Source: DATEPR01 sp963780635
GTDB lineage: Bacteria; Actinomycetota; Actinomycetes; Mycobacteriales; Pseudonocardiaceae
Assembly (NCBI GenBank): GCA_963780635.1
Contig: CAWACW010000024.1
Coordinates: forward strand, 62,001 to 126,000
Length of the DNA: 64,000 nt
Reading direction: 5' to 3'
Below, one piece after another: positions 28,177 to 36,714 of the stretch (its first letter is position 1; each line of letters begins with the position of its first letter). The notes under the pieces were generated by a model. The model searched no databases. It saw only the letters and a program-made list of their open reading frames with translations, and had not been told where the DNA came from. The translations under genes and the position numbers were made by a program.

Positions 28177-28336
28177 GAGCTGCTAACCCAATAACTGTTC
28201 GGCTCGCGGCGTCCAGGCACGCCATCTGCGGCGTTGTCGTCGGCCCGGTACAACAGCGGTACCGGGACCTCCTCCGCCTTGCAGCCGGCGCACCTGGACG
28301 CCGCTGCCTGATCGAACGCCATTGTGTCAGCAGCTC
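28177..28336. mobile_element. MITE-like palindromic element, long copy
   Basis: The left end GAGCTGCTAACCCAATAACT and the right end ATTGTGTCAGCAGCTC are terminal inverted repeats shared with the element at 29231-29311. Inside, GCGGCGTCCAGG (28206-28217) pairs with CCTGGACGCCGC (28293-28304), and CCCGGTA with TACCGGG around a small loop, so the whole 160 bp can fold into one long hairpin. No coding. The right end touches the last base of the EspG-like stop codon. TA flanks both ends, which could be a target duplication. Confidence 0.65.
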
Positions 28337-29148
28337 TAACCCACCAGGTTGTTGCGCATCTCGTTGAGCTTGGCCAGCAACAACTGGCGGCCGGCCGGGG
28401 CCGACACGATCCATCGCTCGCCCACCGCACCGCTGGACAGCTGCGTCATCCACCTGCCGTGCTGCGTGTCCACGTAGATCATCGGGTTCTCGCACCGGCG
28501 CCGGTCACCGTTGCGGGTCCTCGCCGCGACGTACAGCTCGCCGCCACCGGTCCTCGGCTGGTCCATCGCCGTCATCAGGTCGCGTGCGTCCTCGGCCATC
28601 GACGCCCTCGGGAAGATGTTGAACGCCTCGGCGGGCAACGGCTTCATCGAGCCCGGCGCCGCGTGCATCCGGTCCGCCACCAGTTGCCTGACCTCGGCTT
28701 CGGGCAGGTTCACCGAACGTCCCCTGGCGGCGGGCACCGCGGGCAGGTGCCCGACCAGCGTCTCCGCCATGCCGTCCGCCCTCGCCGGGCCCAGGTGCAC
28801 GGTGTCACCGTCGCGCACCACCAGTGCCGCGTCCTGACCGACGGCCGCGACCAGCACGCCGATGTTCACGTCGTGCTCCGGGTCGGTGTAGGCGATCCAG
28901 CCGTAGTACTCCATGTTCGGGCGCGCGATCACCTGCAGCGTCGTCCGCAGGTCCGGGTGCAGGTCGCGGCCGGCCAGCAGGCCTCGCTGGGCCAGTTCGC
29001 CCGTGGCGGCGGCCAGTGCGGCCCGCTGGTCCTCCTCGTCGCGCCACACCGGCACGTCCACCAGGACGTTGTGCAGTTCGCCGAGGTTCTCCCGCTGCCA
29101 CACCGTGGTCAGCGTCTCCAGCGACAGCGACACCTGTTGATAGAGCAC
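28336..29148 (-). CDS. ESX secretion-associated protein, EspG family
   Basis: 270 residues with features of actinobacterial EspG-like proteins: LETLTTVWQRENLGELHNVL at the N-terminus, a central YYGWIAYTDPEHDVNIGVLV, and the C-terminal RWIVSAPAGRQLLLAKLNEMRNN. In mycobacteria EspG is a cytosolic chaperone that binds PE-PPE pairs and prepares them for type VII export. The gene follows a PE-like and a PPE-like gene on the same strand, matching the usual satellite order. Starts with GTG at 29148. A MITE-like hairpin lies at its stop codon and another separates it from the PPE-like gene. No ESX core genes lie in the window. Confidence 0.82.
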   Translation of the reverse strand: MLYQQVSLSLETLTTVWQRENLGELHNVLVDVPVWRDEEDQRAALAAATGELAQRGLLAGRDLHPDLRTTLQVIARPNMEYYGWIAYTDPEHDVNIGVLVAAVGQDAALVVRDGDTVHLGPARADGMAETLVGHLPAVPAARGRSVNLPEAEVRQLVADRMHAAPGSMKPLPAEAFNIFPRASMAEDARDLMTAMDQPRTGGGELYVAARTRNGDRRRCENPMIYVDTQHGRWMTQLSSGAVGERWIVSAPAGRQLLLAKLNEMRNNLVG

Positions 29149-29230
29149 TGCCTACCCCACTCATGAGTGCTGGCCGCGGGCGCATGCCACGCGGCCAGCT
29201 CTGAACTCGGTTGTGCTGTGATCAGGCTTG

Positions 29231-29311
29231 GAGCTGCTGACACAATGGCGTTCGATCAGGGAGCGGCGCACCTGGGCGACGCGAGCCGAACAGTTGTTGT
29301 GTTAGCAGCTC
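29231..29311. mobile_element. MITE-like palindromic element, short copy
   Basis: GAGCTGCTGACACAA (29231-29245) and TTGTGTTAGCAGCTC (29297-29311) are near-perfect terminal inverted repeats. Read on the minus strand it matches the ends of the 28177-28336 copy, including a shared CTGTTCGGCTCGCG and GATCGAACGCCATTGTGTCA, but lacks most of the inner hairpin. It begins directly after the TAA of the PPE-like gene (29312-29314). No coding. Mobility is inferred from the repeated ends; a regulatory hairpin family is the alternative. Confidence 0.65.
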
Positions 29312-30745
29312 TTAGTCGGCGCCGATCACCGGCGGGACCGTCAGCTGGTCCGAACCGAACAGCGCGTCCGGGTCGGCCTCCTGCAGGTACTCCGCTGTCT
29401 TGTGTTCCTTGTCCTCTTCGCCCTTGTGGCCGCCACCGGCACCCATCGGGCCCATGCCGCCTGGCTCGCCGGGTGCGCCGAGCAAACCACCACCGCCGCG
29501 CATCGCGATCTCTTCGGCACCGGGTGCACCACTCACGCCGGACGCGCTGCCGGGGCCACCCGCGCTCGCGCTGCCGGTACCCGGAGCACCGGCGCCGCCG
29601 CCCGCGCCGCCGAAGCCGCCCGAGCCGGGACCGCCCGCGCCACCGGCACCACCCGCGCCACCGAAGCCGCTACCCGCGCCGCCGAAACCACCGCTACCTG
29701 GGCCGCCGAAACCACCACCGGCACCGCCGAACCCACCCATGCCACCAGGTCCGCCGAACTGACCGGGCGCGAAGCCCTCCTCGCCGGGGAAACCGCCCGC
29801 ACCGCCCGGGAAGCCCTGACCGCCGGGGAAACCCTCCTCGCCGGGGAAGCCGGCACCGCCACCGGGCAGGAAGCCCTCCTCGCCGGGCGGGAACCCGCCG
29901 GGACCGCCGGGCATGCCGGGCTCGAGGAAGCCGGGACCGGTACCACCGGTGCCGCCCATGCCCGGATTGACTCCGGGCGGGAATCCCGTGCCGGGACCTG
30001 TCGGCGTCTCCCAGGACAGTCCGGTCGAGCCGGTCGGTCCGACCCGCGGCGGCGGGGTCGTCGACCCACCGCCCGGGGTGAAGCCCGTCGGCACGTAGCC
30101 GCCGCCACCGGGGGACCTCGGCAGGCTCACGTTGCCGCCACCGGTACTGCCACCACCAGCCGGGCCGGCCGCGCCGCTGAACGTGGGGCCACCGACGCTG
30201 CCGCCGTTCGCGCCGATCACGGCGACCGACGGGTGCGCGGTCGGCAGGCTGCCGAAGTCCGTCGGCATCTCGGCCGCGTTCGCGCTGCTCTCACCGGAGT
30301 AGTTGTTGTAGACGGTCACGTTGTGCTGGCCGTCTGCCTTGTAATCGCTGATCTGCTGGTCCAGCGGCGTGTTCACGCCGAACGCCGACACGATCTCGTT
30401 GCCGACGTTGTTCTGCGGCGCTGCCGTCGGCATCTCCACGACACTGTTGTAGGCGCTGTGGAACGCGCTCACCTGGTTGTTCATCGCGCCGGACGCCTGG
30501 TTCAGCGACGTGCTCGCCGAGTCGGACGCGGTAGCCAGCGGTGCGGCACCGGCGACGGCCTGATCGGCCGCCGTGCCCTGCCAGGCGGCGTTCATCTTCC
30601 CGTTCAGGGACACCACTTGCGTGTTGATGCTCTCCTGCAGTTCGGACTGGCTCTCCGCCACCGAACTGCTGGTGGCGAAGCCCGTCGAGCCGCGGCCACC
30701 CCTGATCCGGTGGTAGATGTCCGGAGCCGAATAACTGGTACCCAT
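29312..30745 (-). CDS. PPE-like glycine/proline-rich ESX substrate
   Basis: 477 residues. The first 150 are helical with a WxG-type turn (MNAAWQGTAADQAVAGAAP) as in PPE/WXG proteins. The middle and end are Gly/Pro-rich with short repeats such as GFPGEEGFPGGQGF. The C-terminus carries DPDALFGSDQLTVPPVIGAD, an ending common in Pseudonocardiaceae relatives. Likely exported by a type VII system and chaperoned by the neighbouring EspG-like protein. The ATG at 30745 follows AAAAGGAACG; an ATG at 30775 would add ten residues. Preceded by the small PE-like gene, followed by a MITE-like hairpin at its stop. Confidence 0.82.
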   Translation of the reverse strand: MGTSYSAPDIYHRIRGGRGSTGFATSSSVAESQSELQESINTQVVSLNGKMNAAWQGTAADQAVAGAAPLATASDSASTSLNQASGAMNNQVSAFHSAYNSVVEMPTAAPQNNVGNEIVSAFGVNTPLDQQISDYKADGQHNVTVYNNYSGESSANAAEMPTDFGSLPTAHPSVAVIGANGGSVGGPTFSGAAGPAGGGSTGGGNVSLPRSPGGGGYVPTGFTPGGGSTTPPPRVGPTGSTGLSWETPTGPGTGFPPGVNPGMGGTGGTGPGFLEPGMPGGPGGFPPGEEGFLPGGGAGFPGEEGFPGGQGFPGGAGGFPGEEGFAPGQFGGPGGMGGFGGAGGGFGGPGSGGFGGAGSGFGGAGGAGGAGGPGSGGFGGAGGGAGAPGTGSASAGGPGSASGVSGAPGAEEIAMRGGGGLLGAPGEPGGMGPMGAGGGHKGEEDKEHKTAEYLQEADPDALFGSDQLTVPPVIGAD

Positions 30746-30798
30746 CACCGTTCCTTTTCCCAGGCGGTCGAGCACAGTGCGGTTGTCACTGCCGATCG

Positions 30799-31257
30799 TC
30801 AGGCCTGCAGGTGGCTATGGGCGCTCGCCGCGAGAGCCGAGTTGTTGTCCTCGGTCGTGCCGTAGTTCTGCAGCGCTCGCGTCAATGTGTTCACGTACTG
30901 CTGGACGTACGTCCGCATGCTGGCCAGATAATCCTGGTACGCCACGTTGCTGGTGTGCGCGGCATTGGCCACGACATCGCTGGCGTTCTCGTTGCCCGGC
31001 GCCATGACCGGCCCGCTACTGGGCACGCGGCTGTGCACGTGCGTCTGCGCCGACTCGATCGTGCTCCCGAGGTCCTGCCACTGCTTCAACACCGACTGCA
31101 GCTCGGACACCGTGAACTGGTACTTACCACCGCCCGCGGCCGCCGCCTCCTGGGCCACGAGTGCCGCGGCCTCCTCGGCGATGAGTGCGATACCCGCGAT
31201 GCCGGAAACGGCGCCCAACTCGTTCAGGCCCTGGAACTGCGGCAGCTGATCAGCCAT
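30799..31257 (-). CDS. Small PE/WXG-like protein of the ESX satellite
   Basis: 152 residues. An Ala-rich N-terminal part, GIALIAEEAAALVAQEAAAA, then a helical pair ending in YVQQYVNTLTRALQNYGTTE, similar in size and place to the PE-like partner genes found before PPE-like genes in this family of bacteria. GAGGAGAGCC lies before the ATG at 31257. The PPE-like gene starts 53 bp downstream. I infer that the two products form a heterodimer that is exported; no Sec signal is present, in line with type VII export. Confidence 0.75.
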   Translation of the reverse strand: MADQLPQFQGLNELGAVSGIAGIALIAEEAAALVAQEAAAAGGGKYQFTVSELQSVLKQWQDLGSTIESAQTHVHSRVPSSGPVMAPGNENASDVVANAAHTSNVAYQDYLASMRTYVQQYVNTLTRALQNYGTTEDNNSALAASAHSHLQA

Positions 31258-31490
31258 CGCTGGCTCTCCTCGTTCCTAGTCTTGACGTATGCAAAGTGCT
31301 CCCCTGGTGTGCGGGCCAGGCGTCTAGGACAAACCGGCCCGCGTTCGGAGTCAGAGTAGCGCGTCGGTCTGCCACTGAGGAGTGAGATGGCGACATCCGG
31401 TAGCTGGTTCCACCACTCGCCAAAACTTTCCGCGCGAATCCAGGACCAGCACGTTGTCGGCCCGTCTTGCAGCGCTGGTGCGGAAACCGC

Positions 31491-31519
31491 AGCGCCGACG
31501 CGGAGTACGCGTCGGCGCT
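31491..31519 (-). terminator. Terminator-like hairpin after the lyase gene
   Basis: A perfect 12-bp stem, AGCGCCGACGCG with CGCGTCGGCGCT, around GAGTA, about 87 bp past the stop of the minus-strand lyase gene. The rest of 31258-31605 shows no gene. Confidence 0.6.
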
Positions 31520-31605
31520 GTATATCTACGATCCGCCGGCCCTCGATCGGATGACCTGGTGACCGTCCGTGCATCGTCAACGAGCGAAGCACGCCGCTGG
31601 ATCGA

Positions 31606-32370
31606 TCAACGGTCGGCGAAGTCGGCGAGCAGCCGGGCCAACGCCTGCTGGTGGACGCCCCACAACGACCCGCCGACGGACACCCTGGCGACGCCGGTCT
31701 CGGCCAGCACCTTCGGGGCCGTTCCGCCGGGTGTGGTCATCACGTTCACCGGCGCGGAGTCGACCGCGATCACGATGTCGCGTAGGACGTCCCGGTCACC
31801 CAGCATGATCGGGTAGACGCAGTCGGCGCCCGCCGCGAGGTACGCCCGCGCCCTCGCCACGGCCTCATCGCGCAGGCTCGCCGGTGCGGTGCCCTTGTCC
31901 GCGCGGACGAACACGTCCACCCGCGCGTTGACCACCAGCGGCACGCCTGCCTGGTCCGCGGCCGCGCGGACCGACGCCAGCCAGTCCGCCTGCGCCGCGG
32001 TGTCCGTCAGTCCGCCGGTCGCGTAGTCGCTGTCCTCCAGGTTGCAGCCCACCGCACCGGCAGCGAGCAACCGCTCGACCAGTTCGGTCGCGGTCAGCCC
32101 GTAGCCCGCCTCGGCGTCCACCGTCACGGGGACGTCGACCGCGCGGGCGATGCGTGCCGCCGCGGCGAACATCTCGTCGGCGGGCGCGTCCTGATGGTCC
32201 CGGTAGCCGAGCGAGCCGGCGACCGCGGCGCTGCTCGTGGCCACCGCGGGAAAACCGGCGGCCACGGCCAGGCGTGCGGAGGCCGCGTCCCAACTGTTGG
32301 CCAGCACCAACGGTTTCCCGGGCACGTGCAGCTCGCGCAGGATGGTCGCGGCGGACGTCAGGTCGGCCAT
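31606..32370 (-). CDS. Isocitrate lyase/PEP mutase family protein
   Basis: 254 residues of the ICL/PEPM superfamily. LANSWDAASARLAVAAGFPA opens the barrel, TVDAEAGYGLTATELVERLL gives the metal-binding Asp/Glu segment, and GCNLEDSDYATGGL the following acid. The KKCGH loop of true isocitrate lyases is absent, as in oxaloacetate-hydrolase or carboxyphosphonoenolpyruvate-type and uncharacterised members. It probably cleaves or forms a C-C or C-P bond in an oxo-acid. The ATG overlaps the TGA of the AhpD-like gene (TGATG), so the two form an operon. The substrate is not evident. Confidence 0.88.
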   Translation of the reverse strand: MADLTSAATILRELHVPGKPLVLANSWDAASARLAVAAGFPAVATSSAAVAGSLGYRDHQDAPADEMFAAAARIARAVDVPVTVDAEAGYGLTATELVERLLAAGAVGCNLEDSDYATGGLTDTAAQADWLASVRAAADQAGVPLVVNARVDVFVRADKGTAPASLRDEAVARARAYLAAGADCVYPIMLGDRDVLRDIVIAVDSAPVNVMTTPGGTAPKVLAETGVARVSVGGSLWGVHQQALARLLADFADR

Positions 32371-32849
32371 CAACGCTCCTCCGGCAGCGGGGTCCGGCCC
32401 GTCACGCCGAACCGGTTGAACGCGTTGATCACCGTAATGGCCCAGACCAGCACAGTCACCTGCCGCTCGGTGAACTCGTCGACTGCCCGGTCGTACACGT
32501 CGTCGGGCACGTCGCGGGTCTCCGAGAGCCGGGTCATCGACTCGGTGAGGGCCAGCGCGGCCCGCTCCTGGTCGGTGAACAGGTTCGTCTCGCGCCACGC
32601 GGACAGCACGTGCAGCCTGCGCTCACTCTCGCCGTTGCCGCGAGCGGCGTGCGAGTGCATGTCCAGGCAGTAGGCGCAGCCGTTGAGGTCCGACGCCCGG
32701 ATCCTGACCAGCTCGACGAGCCGCGGGTCCAGGCCGGCCTCGGTCGCGGCGTCCTCGACGAGCTTGTGCAGGCCGAGCAACTGCTCGAAGGCCTCGGGGA
32801 ACCGGGGGCTCACCGCCAGGTCGCGGCTGGGGTTCCGGTGATCGTTCAT
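32370..32849 (-). CDS. Carboxymuconolactone decarboxylase/AhpD-like protein
   Basis: 159 residues. ELVRIRASDLNGCAYCLDMHSHAAR holds the CxxC and the following His of the AhpD-type peroxidase site, so a thiol-based alkylhydroperoxidase activity is likely rather than lactone decarboxylation. RETNLFTDQERAALALTE is also typical. It is the first gene of an operon with the ICL/PEPM protein and is divergent from a MocR regulator that probably controls it. Start ATG at 32849. Confidence 0.9.
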   Translation of the reverse strand: MNDHRNPSRDLAVSPRFPEAFEQLLGLHKLVEDAATEAGLDPRLVELVRIRASDLNGCAYCLDMHSHAARGNGESERRLHVLSAWRETNLFTDQERAALALTESMTRLSETRDVPDDVYDRAVDEFTERQVTVLVWAITVINAFNRFGVTGRTPLPEER

Positions 32850-32870
32850 GGCTCCACCCTAGGTGCGGAC

Positions 32871-32913
32871 TGGTCCACGGTATGGTCCAGTGGCATGGCA
32901 ATCGAGTGGTCCA
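32871..32913. promoter_or_regulatory. Helically phased TGGTCCA direct repeats (MocR site)
   Basis: TGGTCCA occurs at 32871-32877, 32883-32889 and 32907-32913, spaced 12 and 24 bases, about one and two helical turns. They lie between the AhpD-like gene and the MocR start, with the third inside the MocR coding start. MocR proteins commonly bind phased direct repeats. Confidence 0.6.
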
Positions 32914-34292
32914 GTTCTGGGCTGGACCTCCACCTCGACTGGACCGGCGCCCGCGGCCAGGGATTGGCGGACGCGCTGCGCCAGGCGATCCGGGACGGCC
33001 GCCTGCCCGCGGCCACCCGGATGCCGTCGACCAGGGCGTTGGCCGCCGACCTCGGCGTCGCGCGGGGCACCGTCACGCGGGCGTACGCGGAGTTGGCCGC
33101 CGAGGGCTACCTGCGCAGCCGCCAGGGCGCGCCGACGGTCGTGGCGGCGCTGTCCAAGCCAGTGGTGCGGCCCGCGAAGCCACCGTCGGTCGCACCCCGG
33201 TGGCGGTGGAACCTGATGCCCGGCCGACCGGACCTGACGCTGTTCCCGCGCGGCGACTGGCTGGCCGCGACCCGGCGGGCACTGGCCGGGCTGGCCGCCG
33301 ACGACCTCGGCTACGGCGACGAACTGGGCCACCGCACGCTGCGCACGGCGCTCGCCGAGTACGTCGGGCGGGTCAGGGGCGTGGTGGCCGACCCGGAGCG
33401 GGTCGCGGTGTGCAGCGGGTACGCGCAGGCGTTGTCGCTGGTGGCGAAGGCCCTGCGAGCGCAGGGCGCCCGCTCGATCGCGTTCGAGGACCCGTCGCTG
33501 CCGGAATGCAGGCACGTGGTCGCGGAGGCGGGCCTGGACGTCGTCGGCGTGCCGGTGGACGAGCACGGCATCCGCGTCGACGTGCTCGCCGACCTGCTCG
33601 CCGGGCCGGACCGGCCCGCGGCCGTCGTCGTCACGCCCGCGCACCAGTACCCGCTGGGCGCGACGCTGCACCCGCACCGGCGGGCCGAGCTGGTCGAACT
33701 GGCGCGGGCGACCGGGACGCTGGTGATCGAGGACGACTACGACGGCGAGTTCCGGTTCGACCGGCAGCCCGTCGGGGCGTTGCAGGCCCTCGCGCCGGAC
33801 CTCGTCGTCTACGCGGGCACGGCCAGCAAGACGCTGGCGCCCGGCCTGCGGCTGTCCTGGCTGGTGCTGCCCGAGCGGCTGATCGCGCCGGTGCGGCGGG
33901 CCAAGTTCTTCACCGACCGGCACAACGCCGTCCTCGACCAGCTGACCTTCGCCGAACTGCTCACCGCCGGCCACTACGACCAGCACGTCCGCAGATGCCG
34001 GACGCACTACCGCAAGCGGCGGGACACCGTGGTCGAGTTGCTCGGCGGCGACCTGCTGACCCCGGCGGGCATCGCGGCCGGGCTGCACGTGGTGGTCCTG
34101 GTCGGCGACCAGGCCAGGGAAGCCGAGGTGCTCCGGCGGGCGGCGGCCGCGTCGGTGCTCGTGGAGGGGCTGGGCCGGTGCTGGCTGGCGCCCGGGCCGC
34201 ATCCCGGTGGCGTCGTCGTCGGCTACGCGGCACCACCCGAACACGCGTTCGGTTCGGCGTTGCGCGCGCTGGCCGAGAGTGTTACCCACTGA
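32895..34292 (+). CDS. MocR/PdxR-type GntR-aminotransferase regulator
   Basis: 465 residues. A winged-helix GntR domain (TRALAADLGVARGTVTRAYAEL, about residues 10-80) is joined to a fold-type I aminotransferase domain. YAGTASKTLAPGLRLSW holds the PLP Lys near residue 311, and IEDDYDGEFRFDRQPVGALQ is the usual strand with the pyridine-binding Asp. These proteins use PLP and an amino-group ligand to control divergent genes, here probably the AhpD-like/lyase operon. The ATG at 32895 is chosen because the operator-like repeats extend to it. An open frame in front is a shadow of the divergent gene. Confidence 0.93.
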   Translation: MAIEWSSSGLDLHLDWTGARGQGLADALRQAIRDGRLPAATRMPSTRALAADLGVARGTVTRAYAELAAEGYLRSRQGAPTVVAALSKPVVRPAKPPSVAPRWRWNLMPGRPDLTLFPRGDWLAATRRALAGLAADDLGYGDELGHRTLRTALAEYVGRVRGVVADPERVAVCSGYAQALSLVAKALRAQGARSIAFEDPSLPECRHVVAEAGLDVVGVPVDEHGIRVDVLADLLAGPDRPAAVVVTPAHQYPLGATLHPHRRAELVELARATGTLVIEDDYDGEFRFDRQPVGALQALAPDLVVYAGTASKTLAPGLRLSWLVLPERLIAPVRRAKFFTDRHNAVLDQLTFAELLTAGHYDQHVRRCRTHYRKRRDTVVELLGGDLLTPAGIAAGLHVVVLVGDQAREAEVLRRAAAASVLVEGLGRCWLAPGPHPGGVVVGYAAPPEHAFGSALRALAESVTH

Positions 34293-34397
34293 CGACCGGC
34301 CCGCACGGATGTGCGACGCTGGCCACGTCAGGCTGGTTACTCATCGGTAACGTGGCGTAAGCTGCCCGAATCCACACCGCGGCGGACCGGAGGACTC

Positions 34398-36604
34398 GTG
34401 ACACTTCGACTAGTGCTCGGGCTGCTGCTGACCGTCGTCGGGCTGGCCATCGCCGGTCGGCGCGTCGTGTGGCTCTACCGGCTGATCTCGTCCGGTCAGC
34501 CGACGAGCGGCCGGATCAAGGACGTCGGGCGCGCCTGGAGACCGAGATCACCGAGGTCGCCGGGCAGCGCAAGCTGCTCAAGTGGGCGGGGCCGGGCCTC
34601 GCGCACTTCTTCACCATGTGGGGCTTCTTCATCCTCACGTTCACCATCATCGAGACGTGGGGCGCGCTGTTCGAGCGTGACTTCGCGTTCTGGTGGTTCG
34701 GGCACGCCCGCTGGCTCGGGTTCGTCGAGGACTTCTTCATCGTCGCGGTGATCGTGGCGGTGTGCACGTTCGGGGTGATGCGCATCCGCCAGGCGCCGGA
34801 GCGGCGGCAGCGCAAGTCCCGGTTCTACGGCTCGCACACCGGTGCCGCGTGGGTGGTGCTGTGGCATGATCTTCGCGCGTGATGGTGACGCTGCTGTCTG
34901 GCGCGCCGGCGCCAGTTCGCGACCGGCCACTTCCCGTACGGGCGCAGCGGATGGGCGCTTCGCGTCCTGGCTGGTCGGGCACGCGCTGCTGCCCCTGGGC
35001 AGCGAGTGTCAACTGCGGTGATCGAGACGCTGTTCCTGCTGCTGAACGTCGGCCGTCATCATGGCGTTCCTGGTGATCGTCGTGCACTCCAAGCACCTGC
35101 ACATCGCGCTGGCGCCGGTCAACGTCGGCGCCAAGCGGCTGCCCGACGCACTGGGCCCGCTGCTGCCGATGGAGTCCGGCGGCAAGCCGATCGACTTCGA
35201 GGATCCGGGCGAGGACGACGTCTTCGGCCGCGGCAAGATCGAGGACTTCACCTGGAAGGGCATGCTCGACTTCGCCACGTGCACCGAGTGCGGGCGTTGC
35301 CAGAGCCAGTGCCCGGCGTGGAACACCGAGAAGCCGCTGTCGCCGAAGCTGCTCATCATGGACCTGCGCGACCACCTGTTCGCCAAGGCGCCGTACATCA
35401 TCGGCGGCCAGGAAGCCCCCGAGGACGGCGACGATCGAGGCGGCGATCGCCGGCCACGGCGTGCCCGAGTCCGGTTTCGCGACGGGTGCCCGGGTCCGGC
35501 CCGGAGCAGGCGCTGCGGCCGCTGGTCGGGACGGCCGGGGAGTTCGGTGTCATCGATCCGGACGTGCTGTGGTCGTGCACCACGTGCGGCGCGTGCGTCG
35601 AACAGTGCCCGGTGGACATCGAGCACGTCGACCACATCGTGGACATGCGCCGCTACCAGATGATGATCGAGTCGAGCTTCCCGAGTGAGCTGGGCGGGAT
35701 GTTCAAGAACCTGGAGACCAAGGGCAACCCGTGGGGCCAGAACTCCCGCGACCGTCTGCAGTGGACGCAAGGGTTGGACTTCGAGGTGCCGGTCTTCGAG
35801 GGTTCGCTCGATGACGACGTCGAGTACCTGTTCTGGGTCGGGTGCGCGGGTGCGTTCGAGGACAAGGCGAAGAAGACGACACAGGCCGTGGCCGAGCTGC
35901 TGCACCTGGCGGACGTGAAGTTCACGGTGCTGGGCCCCGAGGAAACGTGCACCGGTGACCCGGCGCGGCGGGCGGGCAACGAGTTCCTGTTCCAGATGCT
36001 GGGGCAGCAGAACGTCGAGGTGCTCAACGCGCTGTTCGAGGGCCGTGAGCCGATGCGTCGGAAGATCGTCGTGACGTGCCCGCACTGCTTCAACACGTTG
36101 GGCAACGAGTACCCGCAGCTGGGCGGCGAGTACGAGGTGGTGCACCACACGCAGCTGTTGAACCGGTTGGTCCGCGACAAGAAGCTGGTCCCGGTCGCGC
36201 CGGTGACCGAGGACGTCACGTACCACGACCCGTGCTATCTGGGTCGCCACAACAAGGTCTACGAGGCGCCGCGCGAGCTGGTCGGCGCGTCGGGTGCTGC
36301 GCTTCGCGAGATGCCTCGGCACGCGGATCGGTCGTTCTGCTGTGGTGCCGGTGGGGCGCGGATGTGGATGGAGGAGCGGATCGGGAAGCAGATCAACCTG
36401 GAGCGGACCGATGAGGCGATCGGGACGGAGACCAGCAAGATCGCGACCGGGTGCCCGTTCTGCCGGGTGATGCTGACGGATGGCGTGACGCAGCGGCAGA
36501 ACGAGGGTGCGGCGAAGGAAACCCTGCAGGTGGTGGACGTGGCGCAACTGCTGCTGACAGCGGTGAAGCGGGAGACGACGGCAACCGGACCAACAGCCGA
36601 CTGA
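34398..36604 (+). pseudogene. Membrane-bound iron-sulfur reductase, multiply frameshifted
   Basis: Corresponds to one large (Fe-S)-binding reductase common in actinobacteria. The GTG at 34398 starts a membrane part (VTLRLVLGLLLTVVGLAIAG), followed by nitrate-reductase-gamma-like helices (FFTMWGFFILTFTIIETWGA), two 4Fe-4S clusters (CTECGRCQSQCPAW and CTTCGACVEQCPVD), and two CCG domains (HDPCYLGRHNKVYEAP, FCCGAGGARMWMEERIG). The sense shifts frame at about 34528, 34865, 34878, 34900-34912, 34965, 35010, 35055 and in 35425-35500, while 35500-36604 is intact. The likely role is electron transfer to or from quinone. The clustering of indels suggests a poor consensus stretch or decay. Confidence 0.85.
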
Positions 36605-36618
36605 AGCCGATGGCCGGC

Positions 36619-36658
36619 ACGAGCGTGCCCGGGTCCGATGGGATCCGGGCACGCTCGT
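36619..36658 (+). terminator. Terminator after the iron-sulfur reductase
   Basis: A 14-bp stem, ACGAGCGTGCCCGG (36619-36632) with CCGGGCACGCTCGT (36645-36658), starts 15 bp past the stop. It separates the gene from repeat field B. Confidence 0.8.
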
Positions 36659-36714
36659 CTCATCAGCGGCCCGCACACCGCCAGGACAAGCCCAGCAGCC
36701 TGACCTGCGTGAAT

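Noticed and set aside
28177..28336. Remnant of an insertion sequence with transposase
   Set aside because: 160 bp with no coding sequence; terminal inverted repeats only, so MITE-like at most.
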